Positions 1 to 5,391 of a stretch of 8,059 bases of DNA are shown here, in pieces. The notes beneath the pieces are model-generated. The model saw nothing but the letters and a program-made list of their open reading frames with translations. It did no database searches and was not told where the DNA came from. Location: contig CAZYIC010000041.1 in the NCBI GenBank assembly GCA_964646925.1, positions 1 to 8,059 of the forward strand. The letters are read 5' to 3'. The stretch's first letter is position 1, and every line of letters starts with the position of its first letter. The DNA is from GWB1-37-8 sp964646925. GTDB lineage: Bacteria > Patescibacteriota > Microgenomatia > Levybacterales > UBA12049. The translations under genes and the position numbers were made by a program.

Positions 1-70
1 TTAAAACATTACTGAATATTTCACCATTAACAATAACTCCATCTGCATCAAATAATACTACTTTAATCAC
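1..70 (-). CDS. HAD-family hydrolase, N-terminal fragment (cut by window edge)
   Basis: Only the first 23 codons are inside the window, read on the minus strand from GTG at 70. The peptide VIKVVLFDADGVIVNGEIF is the classic motif I of haloacid dehalogenase-like phosphatases: a hydrophobic beta strand followed by DxDG(V/T), whose first Asp is the nucleophile and whose second Asp is the general acid/base. The substrate cannot be told from this fragment. The GTG start is chosen because the motif must lie close to the N-terminus and because an extended -10 box (TGA-TATAAT) ends 6 nt before it, implying leaderless translation. The family call is strong; nothing can be said about the cap domain or specificity. 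Confidence 0.8.
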   Translation of the reverse strand, partial: MIKVVLFDADGVIVNGEIFSNVL

Positions 71-76
71 GAGGCA

Positions 77-85
77 ATTATATCA
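77..85 (-). promoter_or_regulatory. Extended -10 promoter of the HAD gene (leaderless)
   Basis: On the minus strand TGATATAAT (TGn plus a perfect TATAAT, hexamer at 77-82) is followed by six bases, TGCCTC, and then the GTG start. No good -35 hexamer is seen 17 nt upstream, which fits an extended -10 promoter. Transcription would begin at or next to the start codon. Confidence 0.6.
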
Positions 86-187
86 GAAGCTCCGACAGCT
101 AGGTGAGGCGGGTTACGGCGAAGATAAATATAACTCCAATTATTTTCGGATTAATTTTTCCATAAGCCACTCACATTCTCCCGTGCT

Positions 188-418
188 TTACGCGTTCTGA
201 TTTGCCACATAATAATCAAGAAGTCTTCTTATCATTGCTTGATAGGAAGCACTATGCCTTCTTGCAGCAATCTTAAAAAAATCCAAACTTTTCTGACTAA
301 GAGTCAAAGTTACTCTTGTTTTTTTCTCTTTTAGAATCAAACTTTCTGGACTTGGTAAGAAATCGCTTATTACGCGTTCTTCTATTGGTTCATTGCTGTA
401 TCTTATTATGTTTTTCAT
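188..418 (-). CDS. brnA: BrnA-like / CopG-type ribbon-helix-helix antitoxin
   Basis: A 76-residue protein from ATG at 418. The N-terminal half (residues 1-30, rich in E, P and S) resembles the toxin-binding arm of BrnA antitoxins. The C-terminal half has ribbon-helix-helix layout: strand RVTLTLS at about residues 35-41, then two helices covering SLDFFKIAARR and YQAMIRRLLDYYV. It should bind the downstream-encoded face of the BrnT toxin and autoregulate the operon (established for BrnTA systems; inferred here). The start at 418 is preferred over an in-frame ATG at 451, which would add 11 residues lying deep inside brnT; GAAAGG lies about 12 nt before 418. It overlaps the end of brnT by 29 nt. 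After the TAA stop the same frame stays open for 15 more codons (STGECEWLMEKLIRK), which may be a lost tail. Confidence 0.8.
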   Translation of the reverse strand: MKNIIRYSNEPIEERVISDFLPSPESLILKEKKTRVTLTLSQKSLDFFKIAARRHSASYQAMIRRLLDYYVANQNA

Positions 419-677
419 ATATATTTTTGCCCTTTCTCCAATATCCCGCACCGATTATACGGATGCTGTTATTCCGATATGTAAAACGGACAGTCAAAAC
501 ACCTCCTTTCACTTTCCCGAAACAATAAAATCGTTTTTCTTTATTGCTATGAATTATATCCTCGGCAATAACGCGTTTCGGGTCAATAAATGCATACTGA
601 GCAACTTGAAAATCTACTTGGTGTTTACGCAAATTTTCAAGATTCTTCTCACCGTCCCATTCAAAGGATGTATTCAT
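390..677 (-). CDS. brnT: BrnT family type II toxin (RelE-like fold ribonuclease)
   Basis: A 95-aa protein, the usual BrnT size. Family signatures run in order: FEWDGEKNLENLRKH (residues 5-19), the VDF and FIDP block (22-33), DIIHSNKEKRF (40-50), FGKVKGGVLTVRFTYR (53-68) and IRIIGAGYW (72-80). BrnT toxins are small RNases with a RelE-like fold that inhibit translation, neutralised by the adjacent BrnA; toxin-first gene order, as here, is typical. One oddity is that the strongly conserved family block usually reads RIISAR, while this protein has RIIGAG, losing the Ser and Arg, so activity may be reduced. The ATG start at 677 lies 4 nt after a TGG-TAATAT box, suggesting leaderless or near-leaderless translation. 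The gene ends in TGA, so UGA is used as a stop in this genome. Confidence 0.88.
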   Translation of the reverse strand: MNTSFEWDGEKNLENLRKHQVDFQVAQYAFIDPKRVIAEDIIHSNKEKRFYCFGKVKGGVLTVRFTYRNNSIRIIGAGYWRKGKNIYEKHNKIQQ

Positions 678-681
678 AAGT

Positions 682-711
682 ATATTACCATATTAGCATA
701 TATTTTGTCAT
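682..711 (-). promoter_or_regulatory. Promoter of brnT-brnA
   Basis: On the minus strand ATGACA (706-711) lies 18 nt from TAATAT (682-687), the latter preceded by TGG as an extended -10. The ATG of brnT follows 4 nt later. The segment contains repeated TAATAT words in both halves (roughly 681-700), a possible partial operator for the antitoxin, but the symmetry is imperfect. Confidence 0.5.
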
Positions 712-749
712 CACCCAAAAAAGTTTTCCGAAGGGTGGGAGGTTAGAAA

Positions 750-910
750 TTATTTTTTACCTTGTCTTAATTTTTGGCGGACAGGTTGCTGAGGTAACTT
801 ATCTAACATGTAAAGTTCAAAAACAATACCTCTTTTATTAAATCGTGAGATTGAAATTATTGTTCTGTCTCCACTAGGGTATATTCTTTTCCTACTCTTC
901 CTTCGGTCAT
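750..910 (-). pseudogene. Small ORF broken by a frame slip in an A-tract, product unknown
   Basis: On the minus strand ATG at 910 opens MTEGRVGK and then soon hits a stop. The -1 frame carries a natural-looking peptide that includes RIYPSGDRTIISISRFNK, then GIVFELYMLDKLPQQ, and ends in KLRQGKK at TAA 750-752. The two halves join into one 53-residue protein if the A-run at 887-890 (tttt on the plus strand) had one more base. The span of 161 nt is one short of 54 codons, as expected. A good promoter (TTGATT-N17-TATAAT) sits upstream. I do not recognise the family. It lies between fur (divergent) and brnT (same strand), so it could be a small accessory gene of the toxin-antitoxin locus. The break could be real decay, programmed slippage, phase variation or a sequencing indel. 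Confidence 0.5.
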
Positions 911-919
911 AGAATAAGC

Positions 920-948
920 ATTATAAGGAAATATAAGGACAAAATCAA
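920..948 (-). promoter_or_regulatory. Promoter of the broken 53-codon ORF
   Basis: Minus-strand TTGATT (943-948), a 17-nt spacer and a perfect TATAAT (920-925), followed 9 nt later by the ATG at 910. The promoter looks intact even though the reading frame is not. Confidence 0.5.
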
Positions 949-1004
949 TCTATAATATGACTTTCTCCGCTGCTTTAGACTAAGAGCTTCAATAAAATTA
1001 TTAC

Positions 1005-1033
1005 TTGCAATTGACTTGCATTTGTGATATAAT
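1005..1033 (+). promoter_or_regulatory. Promoter of fur (leaderless, extended -10)
   Basis: TTGCAA (1005-1010), a 17-nt spacer and TATAAT (1028-1033), with TGA just before the -10. The ATG of fur is 6 nt after TATAAT, so the mRNA probably starts at or beside the start codon. A TTGACT at 1011 looks more like consensus but is only 11 nt from the -10 and is unlikely to be the -35. Confidence 0.65.
1006..1020. promoter_or_regulatory. Candidate Fur/Zur operator over the fur promoter
   Basis: TGCAA-TTGAC-TTGCA is a perfect 5+5+5 inverted repeat covering the -35 and spacer of the fur promoter; the same bases also form an 11-bp-period direct repeat of ACTTGCA. A near copy (TGCAA-TGAC-TTGCA) lies at 1454-1467, shortly before the transporter gene. 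Position and recurrence suggest the binding site of the regulator encoded here; binding itself is inferred. Confidence 0.45.
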
Positions 1034-1039
1034 ATAACT

Positions 1040-1519
1040 ATGATAGCGAAAATACACGATTGTAAAGATGAATTAAGGGAAGTAGATTTACGTGCAACTC
1101 CGGCAAGAGTTGCCGTGATGAGTTTTTTGGAAAAGTCAGATCAGCCTATCGATGTAACTTCTGTAATTAACCATTTAAATGTTAAAGGGATTAAGGCTGA
1201 TCCTGCTACGGTATTTAGGATCATGAATACTTTGACTCAAAAGGGGATAACAATACCGGTACAATTTCAGGAAGGAAAAACAAGGTACGAATTATCAAAT
1301 AAAGAAGACCATCATCACTTAATTTGCGAAAATTGCGGAAAAGTAGAGGATGTTTCCGACACAATCGTCCCAACTCTTGAAAAACAAATCAAAAAGAAAT
1401 ACGGGTTTAAAGTTTTAAGGCATTCTTTGGAATTTTTCGGTCTTTGTCCCGCCTGCAATGACTTGCAATGTCGGGCAGGAGCACAGGCTTTGCAGGTAGG
1501 TAAATTATGTCAACCTTAG
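1040..1519 (+). CDS. Fur-family metal-dependent transcriptional regulator, probably Zur-like
   Basis: A 159-residue protein with the Fur layout. The N-terminal winged helix spans about residues 15-72, with RATPARVAVMSFL and the recognition helix DPATVFRIMNTLTQKGI. A dimerisation and metal-binding domain follows: the HHH cluster at 91-93, the structural zinc pair C96-x2-C99 (CENCG), H128 and E131, and the second pair C136-x2-C139 (CPAC). The family represses metal-uptake genes when metal is bound. Overlap with a ZIP zinc transporter makes zinc sensing (Zur) the best guess, but iron or manganese is not excluded. Start ATG 1040 follows a -10 box by 6 nt. The tail after CPAC is about 20 residues longer than usual, GC-richer, has two extra Cys, and carries a second putative operator in its DNA. 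It overlaps the ZIP gene by 13 nt. Confidence 0.88.
   Translation: MIAKIHDCKDELREVDLRATPARVAVMSFLEKSDQPIDVTSVINHLNVKGIKADPATVFRIMNTLTQKGITIPVQFQEGKTRYELSNKEDHHHLICENCGKVEDVSDTIVPTLEKQIKKKYGFKVLRHSLEFFGLCPACNDLQCRAGAQALQVGKLCQP
1454..1467. promoter_or_regulatory. Second candidate Fur/Zur operator, inside the 3' end of fur
   Basis: TGCAA-TGAC-TTGCA, a perfect 5-bp inverted repeat with a 4-nt centre, differs from the dyad at 1006-1020 by one missing T. It lies 39 nt before the ATG of the ZIP transporter, where a repressor of an internal promoter or a read-through block could act. It is part of coding sequence, so the match could be chance. Confidence 0.35.
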
Positions 1520-2271
1520 GATACATTTTATTATTTGCATTTATAGGTTCCTTAGGCGCTTTAATTGGGGGAATTATTCTGTTGTCTTACGAAAAATTTG
1601 CTCTTAAAATTTCTCACTTCCTTGCTTCTTTCGCTGCGGGAATTTTGCTTGGCGCTGCGTTTCTTGATCTTCTTCCCGAAGCTCTTCACGAAGGAGAGAA
1701 AAATGGAATAGATGTATTTTTCTGGACGTTATTGGGTATAGTTGTCTTTTTTCTTCTGGAAAGACTTATTCATTGGTTCCATCATCACGAGGAGCATCAT
1801 GAACACCATAAAGAATCAAAAACTACGCTTCCTTTAATTATTATAGGGGACACTATGCATAATTTTATAGATGGAATTGTGATAGCTGCTACTTTTATGA
1901 TTAGTATACCTTTAGGAATTGTTACAGCAATTGCTGTTTTTGCTCACGAGGTACCGCAGGAAATTGGAGATTTTGGATTGATGCTTCACAAGGGCCTTAA
2001 AAGAAAAAAAATAATTTTAGTAAACATAGTTAGCGCTGCTTTCGCTTTTCTTGGGGCGGGGATTGCTTATATGACAGGGGATGTTTTAGAGAGCTACATA
2101 CCTATATTTTTGGCAATTACCGCGGGTTTATTCATCTATATTGCTGCTTCTGACCTAATTCCCGAAATTCACTACGAGAAAAGGAAAAAAGCAGCTTTTT
2201 TTGAAAGCCTTCTTCTTTTGTTAGGAATAATTCTTGTCTGGATTTCCGTAAATTCTCTGGAGATTAATTAA
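1507..2271 (+). CDS. ZIP family divalent metal (zinc) transporter
   Basis: A 254-residue membrane protein with about eight hydrophobic segments (near residues 5-25, 37-57, 70-86, 113-135, 137-157, 168-190, 197-218 and 230-250). ZIP hallmarks are all present: a His-rich cytoplasmic loop at 89-101 (HWFHHHEEHHEHH), HNFIDG at 118-123 in TM4, and HEVPQEIGD at 147-155 in TM5, which together build the binuclear metal site. The family carries Zn2+ (also Fe2+ or Mn2+) into the cytoplasm. The start ATG at 1507 lies within the end of the Fur-family gene and is preceded by AGGTAGG about 6 nt upstream, so translation is probably coupled. The pair forms a self-contained sense-and-import module. Zinc is the inferred substrate. 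Confidence 0.93.
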   Translation: MSTLGYILLFAFIGSLGALIGGIILLSYEKFALKISHFLASFAAGILLGAAFLDLLPEALHEGEKNGIDVFFWTLLGIVVFFLLERLIHWFHHHEEHHEHHKESKTTLPLIIIGDTMHNFIDGIVIAATFMISIPLGIVTAIAVFAHEVPQEIGDFGLMLHKGLKRKKIILVNIVSAAFAFLGAGIAYMTGDVLESYIPIFLAITAGLFIYIAASDLIPEIHYEKRKKAAFFESLLLLLGIILVWISVNSLEIN

Positions 2272-2328
2272 TAGGACATTGAGAACATTTTCATAAAGTA
2301 GGACAACGGAGATAGTTTTTCTTCATTC

Positions 2329-2450
2329 TTATTGTTTCTGTATTTTTGAAATTTTTTCTTCAGGCCAAAACACTTTTTTAAATTCTCCGAAGAGAATGGC
2401 CTTGGCCAAGACGTAAATAACGGGGTTTGGTATATATCATTCATATTCAT
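2329..2450 (-). pseudogene. Short ORF with strong RBS, frame shifted in a TA repeat; product unknown
   Basis: ATG at 2450 on the minus strand opens MNMNDIY. In that frame the ORF runs 60 codons to 2268, but the later residues look unnatural (KKKFQKYRNNKN). The -1 frame from about 2436 reads PNPVIYVLAKAILFGEFKK and ends VFWPEEKISKIQKQ at TAA 2329-2331. Removing one TA from the tatatat run at 2431-2437 fuses both parts into a 39-residue protein beginning MNMNDIPNPVIYVLAKAILF. It would have a hydrophobic core and a charged tail, perhaps membrane-associated. I do not recognise it. It converges with the ZIP gene and diverges from crp. Either the 60-aa frame or the repaired 39-aa protein could be the true product. 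Confidence 0.4.
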
Positions 2451-2459
2451 AATATATTT

Positions 2460-2466
2460 CTCCTTT
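2460..2466 (-). promoter_or_regulatory. Strong Shine-Dalgarno for the small minus-strand ORF
   Basis: AAAGGAG on the minus strand lies 9 nt before ATG 2450. It is the clearest ribosome binding site in the window, where most genes have none, and is the main reason to believe that a gene starts at 2450. Confidence 0.6.
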
Positions 2467-2500
2467 CAGAGTACTAGCCTACAACTAGAGAATAAATTTC

Positions 2501-2520
2501 TCAGTAATCTGTCTTACTGA
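2501..2520. promoter_or_regulatory. Perfect dyad upstream of the Crp/Fnr-family gene, candidate operator
   Basis: TCAGTAA-TCTGTC-TTACTGA is a perfect 7-bp inverted repeat with a 6-nt centre. Two half-sites separated by 6 nt is the geometry of Crp-family sites such as TGTGA-N6-TCACA. Its centre is about 66 nt before the crp start codon, near the class I activator position, and about 60 nt upstream of the divergent small ORF. Autoregulation or control of the divergent ORF is inferred. Confidence 0.45.
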
Positions 2521-2561
2521 AGCGATGTGACGCACTTAACAATATAGATTTTCCGATTTTG

Positions 2562-2570
2562 TGGTACAAT
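2562..2570 (+). promoter_or_regulatory. Extended -10 promoter of the Crp/Fnr-family gene (leaderless)
   Basis: TGG-TACAAT (hexamer 2565-2570) is followed by six bases, ACACCC, and the GTG at 2577. No convincing -35 hexamer is seen, consistent with an extended -10 or activator-dependent promoter. This box overlaps the upstream TTG at 2559, which argues against that TTG being the start. Confidence 0.55.
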
Positions 2571-2576
2571 ACACCC

Positions 2577-3230
2577 GTGATTATAAATGGAGATAAAAAA
2601 ATCCAAAATTTTCTAGAAAAACGCAAAACTTTTCATTACAAAAAAGATGAGATAATTTTACGTAACGGAGATCTGCCTCAGGGACTGATGTTTTTAAAAA
2701 GCGGTTATTCCAGACTTGAATCTATCTCTAAAGAGGGAAAAGAGCTGACACTGGTTATTTATAGGCCCGGTGAATTTTTTCCGGTAGTTTGGACTTTTTT
2801 CGGAAAAGAACCAAGTATTTACAACTTGGAAGCCTTGACCGACTGTGAAATTATTAGAGTGCCAAGAGAAGAATTTTTGGACTTTATTGAAGTGAATGTT
2901 GATGTTTTTTTTGATATTACCAGGCACATTATTACCAGATTTCAGCTCGCTTTGAAAAGAATGACGTATCTAACCTTTGGAAACGCATCTTCCAAACTCG
3001 CATCAATACTGCTTATTAACGGCAAAGAATTTGGCGTTAAAAAGATTGAAGGCACTGAAATTCAGATTCCTTTTACACATAGAGATATTTCAAATCTAGC
3101 AGGTTTAACTCGGGAAACGGTTAGCATAGAACTTAAAAAATTTGAAAAAAGGGGATTAATAAGGTATAATAAAAAACTTATAGTTCTTAAAAACCTAAAA
3201 GGGTTAGAAGAAAAAGCAATTCTGTCCTAA
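2577..3230 (+). CDS. Crp/Fnr family transcriptional regulator
   Basis: A 217-residue protein from GTG 2577. Residues ~20-105 form a cyclic-nucleotide-binding-type beta barrel (KKDEIILRNGDLPQGLMFLKSG and YRPGEFF). A long dimer helix (~108-135) follows, then a winged helix at about 160-205 with the HTH core FTHRDISNLAGLTRETVS. The cAMP-binding signature (GELGxxxxxxRxAT) is absent, with only PGEFFPVVW in its place, and there is no N-terminal Cys cluster, so it is neither a classic CRP nor an oxygen-sensing FNR; the ligand is unknown. The GTG start is chosen because a -10 box ends 6 nt before it; starting at TTG 2559 would translate through that box. The next gene follows after 14 nt, so the two are probably co-transcribed. 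Confidence 0.88.
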   Translation: MIINGDKKIQNFLEKRKTFHYKKDEIILRNGDLPQGLMFLKSGYSRLESISKEGKELTLVIYRPGEFFPVVWTFFGKEPSIYNLEALTDCEIIRVPREEFLDFIEVNVDVFFDITRHIITRFQLALKRMTYLTFGNASSKLASILLINGKEFGVKKIEGTEIQIPFTHRDISNLAGLTRETVSIELKKFEKRGLIRYNKKLIVLKNLKGLEEKAILS

Positions 3231-3244
3231 GCTCGTTTGAATTA

Positions 3245-3700
3245 ATGAAAGAAAAGCCTTCAGGCCGCGAGTTCGTACGAAACAGAATAGGGATGGCTTG
3301 GCCGCGGAAAAAATTGGCAAGAGATAAATTGGAGCAGGGAAGAGAAATGCTAAGTGTTTCCAGGGTAGGGAACGGCAACTTCGTAAGCATGATCGGGGCG
3401 TATCTAATTATTGATAATCCGAATGCTACTAATGAAGAAAGAATAGAGGCGGGAGAAGATTGGAGAAACGGAGCTCTTCTGCATGTTATAGCTTCACTCG
3501 ACCCTATTTCTAAAGGAAAGAAAAAAAAGCATATACCCGTTTATGTGGAAGAGGTTGAGAGAAGTGTCAGGGAAACAATACGTAGGGTAACTCTAGAAAA
3601 AGGCGGAACCGAAGAGCAGGCAGAACATCTGCAAAAGAAGTTAATAGACATGACCAAAAATTTTCAAAGAAAAAGCGGAGTAATAGACAATACAAAGTAG
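3245..3700 (+). CDS. Hypothetical protein, 151 aa, co-transcribed with the Crp/Fnr-family gene
   Basis: I do not recognise this family. The protein is hydrophilic and basic, with no signal peptide or membrane segment. The N-terminal third is rich in R and K (VRNRIGMAWPRKKLARDKLEQ), the middle has a short hydrophobic stretch (FVSMIGAYLIID, about residues 46-57), and the C-terminal part (~100-145) looks like one or two long charged helices (VEEVERSVRETIRRV, EEQAEHLQKKLIDM). ATG 3245 is the only plausible start in frame. There is no Shine-Dalgarno, and it lies 14 nt after the crp stop, so translation is likely coupled. Gene order suggests a functional tie to the regulator, but no role can be named. 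Confidence 0.75.
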   Translation: MKEKPSGREFVRNRIGMAWPRKKLARDKLEQGREMLSVSRVGNGNFVSMIGAYLIIDNPNATNEERIEAGEDWRNGALLHVIASLDPISKGKKKKHIPVYVEEVERSVRETIRRVTLEKGGTEEQAEHLQKKLIDMTKNFQRKSGVIDNTK

Positions 3701-3705
3701 AAATC

Positions 3706-3734
3706 TTTACATTCCTCTCCAAACACTATAAAAT
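3706..3734 (+). promoter_or_regulatory. Promoter of the 524-aa membrane protein gene
   Basis: TTTACA (3706-3711), a 17-nt spacer and TAAAAT (3729-3734). The ATG follows 8 nt later with no Shine-Dalgarno between, so the transcript is probably leaderless or nearly so. Confidence 0.5.
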
Positions 3735-3742
3735 TATTTTAT

Positions 3743-5317
3743 ATGGACAGCGTGAATTTATCTCATCTTGCGAATCTTTTGATTTCCTCTTTTGAGAAAG
3801 AGGAAATCAAAAAGCAGACAAAGAACGGAATAAATGTCAACAGATTTGTCTCCGAACTGGCCACATGGTATGAGAAATTCCGAAACGCAATGGATTACAG
3901 GGAAGAAGAAGTGGTTCGCAGAGCCGCAATAGAAAGAATTCTTAAAAGAAGACTAATTTTTGGCGGAACCGGTGAAAAAACAGCTGCTCCTTTAATGCGT
4001 GAACTTTTATGGGCGCGTTACTTTCCGGATGCAAGCATAACCGAAGAAGATGTCAAAAAAGTTGCTCGCACAATTGATCTTTATCTTTCCTTAAGAGAGC
4101 ATCTTTTAAAAATGCAGCATGACATAAAAATAAGGGTAGATACACTTATTTATCAGCTTCTTTCATCTCGTTTGGAAGTAATGCTTAATAAAAATAAAGA
4201 CATAGAATTGATTTCAAATTTTATTTTCCATCTCTTGAGAGAAAAAGTTATTATCAAAGACGACACCAGCGAAACCCGCGATATACAGGTATTTATTGCA
4301 GTCAGACGCGCTTTTGCCAAAGACGATATTGCTTTTTTAAGATTTCATTTGTTTGAGCAATATTTTGGAGAATTATCAGAAACCAATGTCCAAAAAATAG
4401 CTGAGAGCTTCATAAAGGGATACAAGGAATTGGAAAGACAGATTAATTATCCCCTTAAAGACAGGATTATCTCCTATATTAAAAAACAGCTTCCGCCATT
4501 TTTGATTTTTGCCGAGATTATTAGAAAACAAAGAGGCAGCGTAAGAAACCTTATCACCAATGTTTCGGAATTCCAAAACAGCGTATTTTTAACCGCAGAA
4601 GGACGTTATAAAACTATTTCCTCCAAAGTCAGAACCGCTATTGTCAGATCGGTAATTTTTATTTTGCTCACCAAATTTATATTTGCATTTTCTGTTGAGG
4701 CAACGTATGACAATATTTTTCTAGGCCGCGTAATGTGGAATTCTTTGATTATTAATATAGTTGTTCCGCCATTCCTCATGGTAATTGCCAGTCTTTTTAT
4801 ACGCATTCCGGATAAAAGCAACACGAAAAGAATTTATGATAGGATTATGAACATTTTGTTTGTTGATAGGCCGGAATTAGACAGGCCTTTAATTCTCAGT
4901 CTTAAACCCGATAAGCAAAATCCAGTGTTAAACTTCATTTTTACGCTTCTTTGGTGGGGAGGATTTATCCTAAGTTTTGGCTTAATGATTTATGCTCTGG
5001 AACGTCTCAAGTTTAGCCCTGCATCGCAGGGGATCTTCATTTTTTTCATAGCGATTATTTCATTTTTGGCTTATAGAATTAGTCAAACTGCTCACAGCTA
5101 CACTATTCCCGCAAAACAAAGTTTTTTGTCCCCTATTATGGATTTTTTCTTCATGCCTATTATCAAAGTTGGCCGCCGTTTCACAGAGGGATTGTCTCAA
5201 ATAAATATTTTTCTTTATGTTTTCGATTATCTTATAGAAACGCCATTTAAAGAAGTCTTCGGATTCCTCGAACAATGGTTCTTCTTCCTGCAGACCAAAA
5301 GGGAAGAGATGGGATAG
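3743..5317 (+). CDS. Conserved-looking membrane protein of unknown function, 524 aa
   Basis: No family is recognised. The first ~295 residues are soluble-looking, helical and charged, with no signal peptide (for example the EEEVVRRAAIERILKRR region near 54-70). The C-terminal part holds at least four membrane segments: about 299-318 (SVIFILLTKFIFAF), 333-353 (NSLIINIVVPPFLMVIAS), 395-418 (NFIFTLLWWGGFILSF) and 430-447 (GIFIFFIAIISFLAYR). Weaker hydrophobic stretches lie near 461-476 and 487-500. The topology suggests a large cytoplasmic N-terminal domain attached to a membrane bundle. It has its own promoter, so it is probably separate from the crp pair upstream. The start ATG is supported by the promoter spacing. 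The gene is followed by a repeat-rich intergenic region. Confidence 0.8.
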   Translation: MDSVNLSHLANLLISSFEKEEIKKQTKNGINVNRFVSELATWYEKFRNAMDYREEEVVRRAAIERILKRRLIFGGTGEKTAAPLMRELLWARYFPDASITEEDVKKVARTIDLYLSLREHLLKMQHDIKIRVDTLIYQLLSSRLEVMLNKNKDIELISNFIFHLLREKVIIKDDTSETRDIQVFIAVRRAFAKDDIAFLRFHLFEQYFGELSETNVQKIAESFIKGYKELERQINYPLKDRIISYIKKQLPPFLIFAEIIRKQRGSVRNLITNVSEFQNSVFLTAEGRYKTISSKVRTAIVRSVIFILLTKFIFAFSVEATYDNIFLGRVMWNSLIINIVVPPFLMVIASLFIRIPDKSNTKRIYDRIMNILFVDRPELDRPLILSLKPDKQNPVLNFIFTLLWWGGFILSFGLMIYALERLKFSPASQGIFIFFIAIISFLAYRISQTAHSYTIPAKQSFLSPIMDFFFMPIIKVGRRFTEGLSQINIFLYVFDYLIETPFKEVFGFLEQWFFFLQTKREEMG

Positions 5318-5327
5318 CTATCTCCAT

Positions 5328-5391
5328 GTCATTCTGAACTCGTTTCAGGATCTACTTCGCTCGACAACCACGCGTTTCAGATGACGCTCGA
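5328..5391. repeat. Imperfect hairpin / dispersed-repeat-like element after the membrane protein gene
   Basis: GTCATTCTGAA (5328-5338) can pair with TTTCAGATGAC (5375-5385), with one bulge. The inside is built of two imperfect direct copies: CGTTTCAG at 5341 and 5373, and CGCTCGA at 5358 and 5385. The opening words GTCATTCTGAACTCGTTTCA match, from memory, a short intergenic palindromic repeat seen many times in bacterial draft genomes. It starts 11 nt after the stop of the upstream gene, a common place for such elements. It could be a MITE-like insert or serve as a transcript end. Confidence 0.5.

Noticed and set aside
390..392. Alternative genetic code with UGA as glycine, known in some Patescibacteria
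   Set aside because: brnT ends at TGA at the expected family length, and no recognised gene contains an in-frame TGA, so the standard bacterial code fits.
712..737. CACCC...GGGTG inverted repeat as a terminator of the broken small ORF
   Set aside because: The stem is only 5 bp with a 16-nt loop and no T-run follows on the minus strand.
316..746. Plus-strand ORFs overlapping the brnT/brnA region
   Set aside because: They lie opposite two genes with clear family signatures and have unlikely compositions rich in F, L and C; they are antisense shadows.
1011..1016. TTGACT as the -35 of the fur promoter
   Set aside because: Only 11 nt separate it from the -10; TTGCAA at 1005-1010 gives the proper 17-nt spacing.
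2488..2502. GAGAA-TAAAT-TTCTC inverted repeat near the crp upstream region
   Set aside because: A 5-bp AT-rich palindrome is expected by chance; the adjacent 7-bp dyad at 2501-2520 is the stronger signal.
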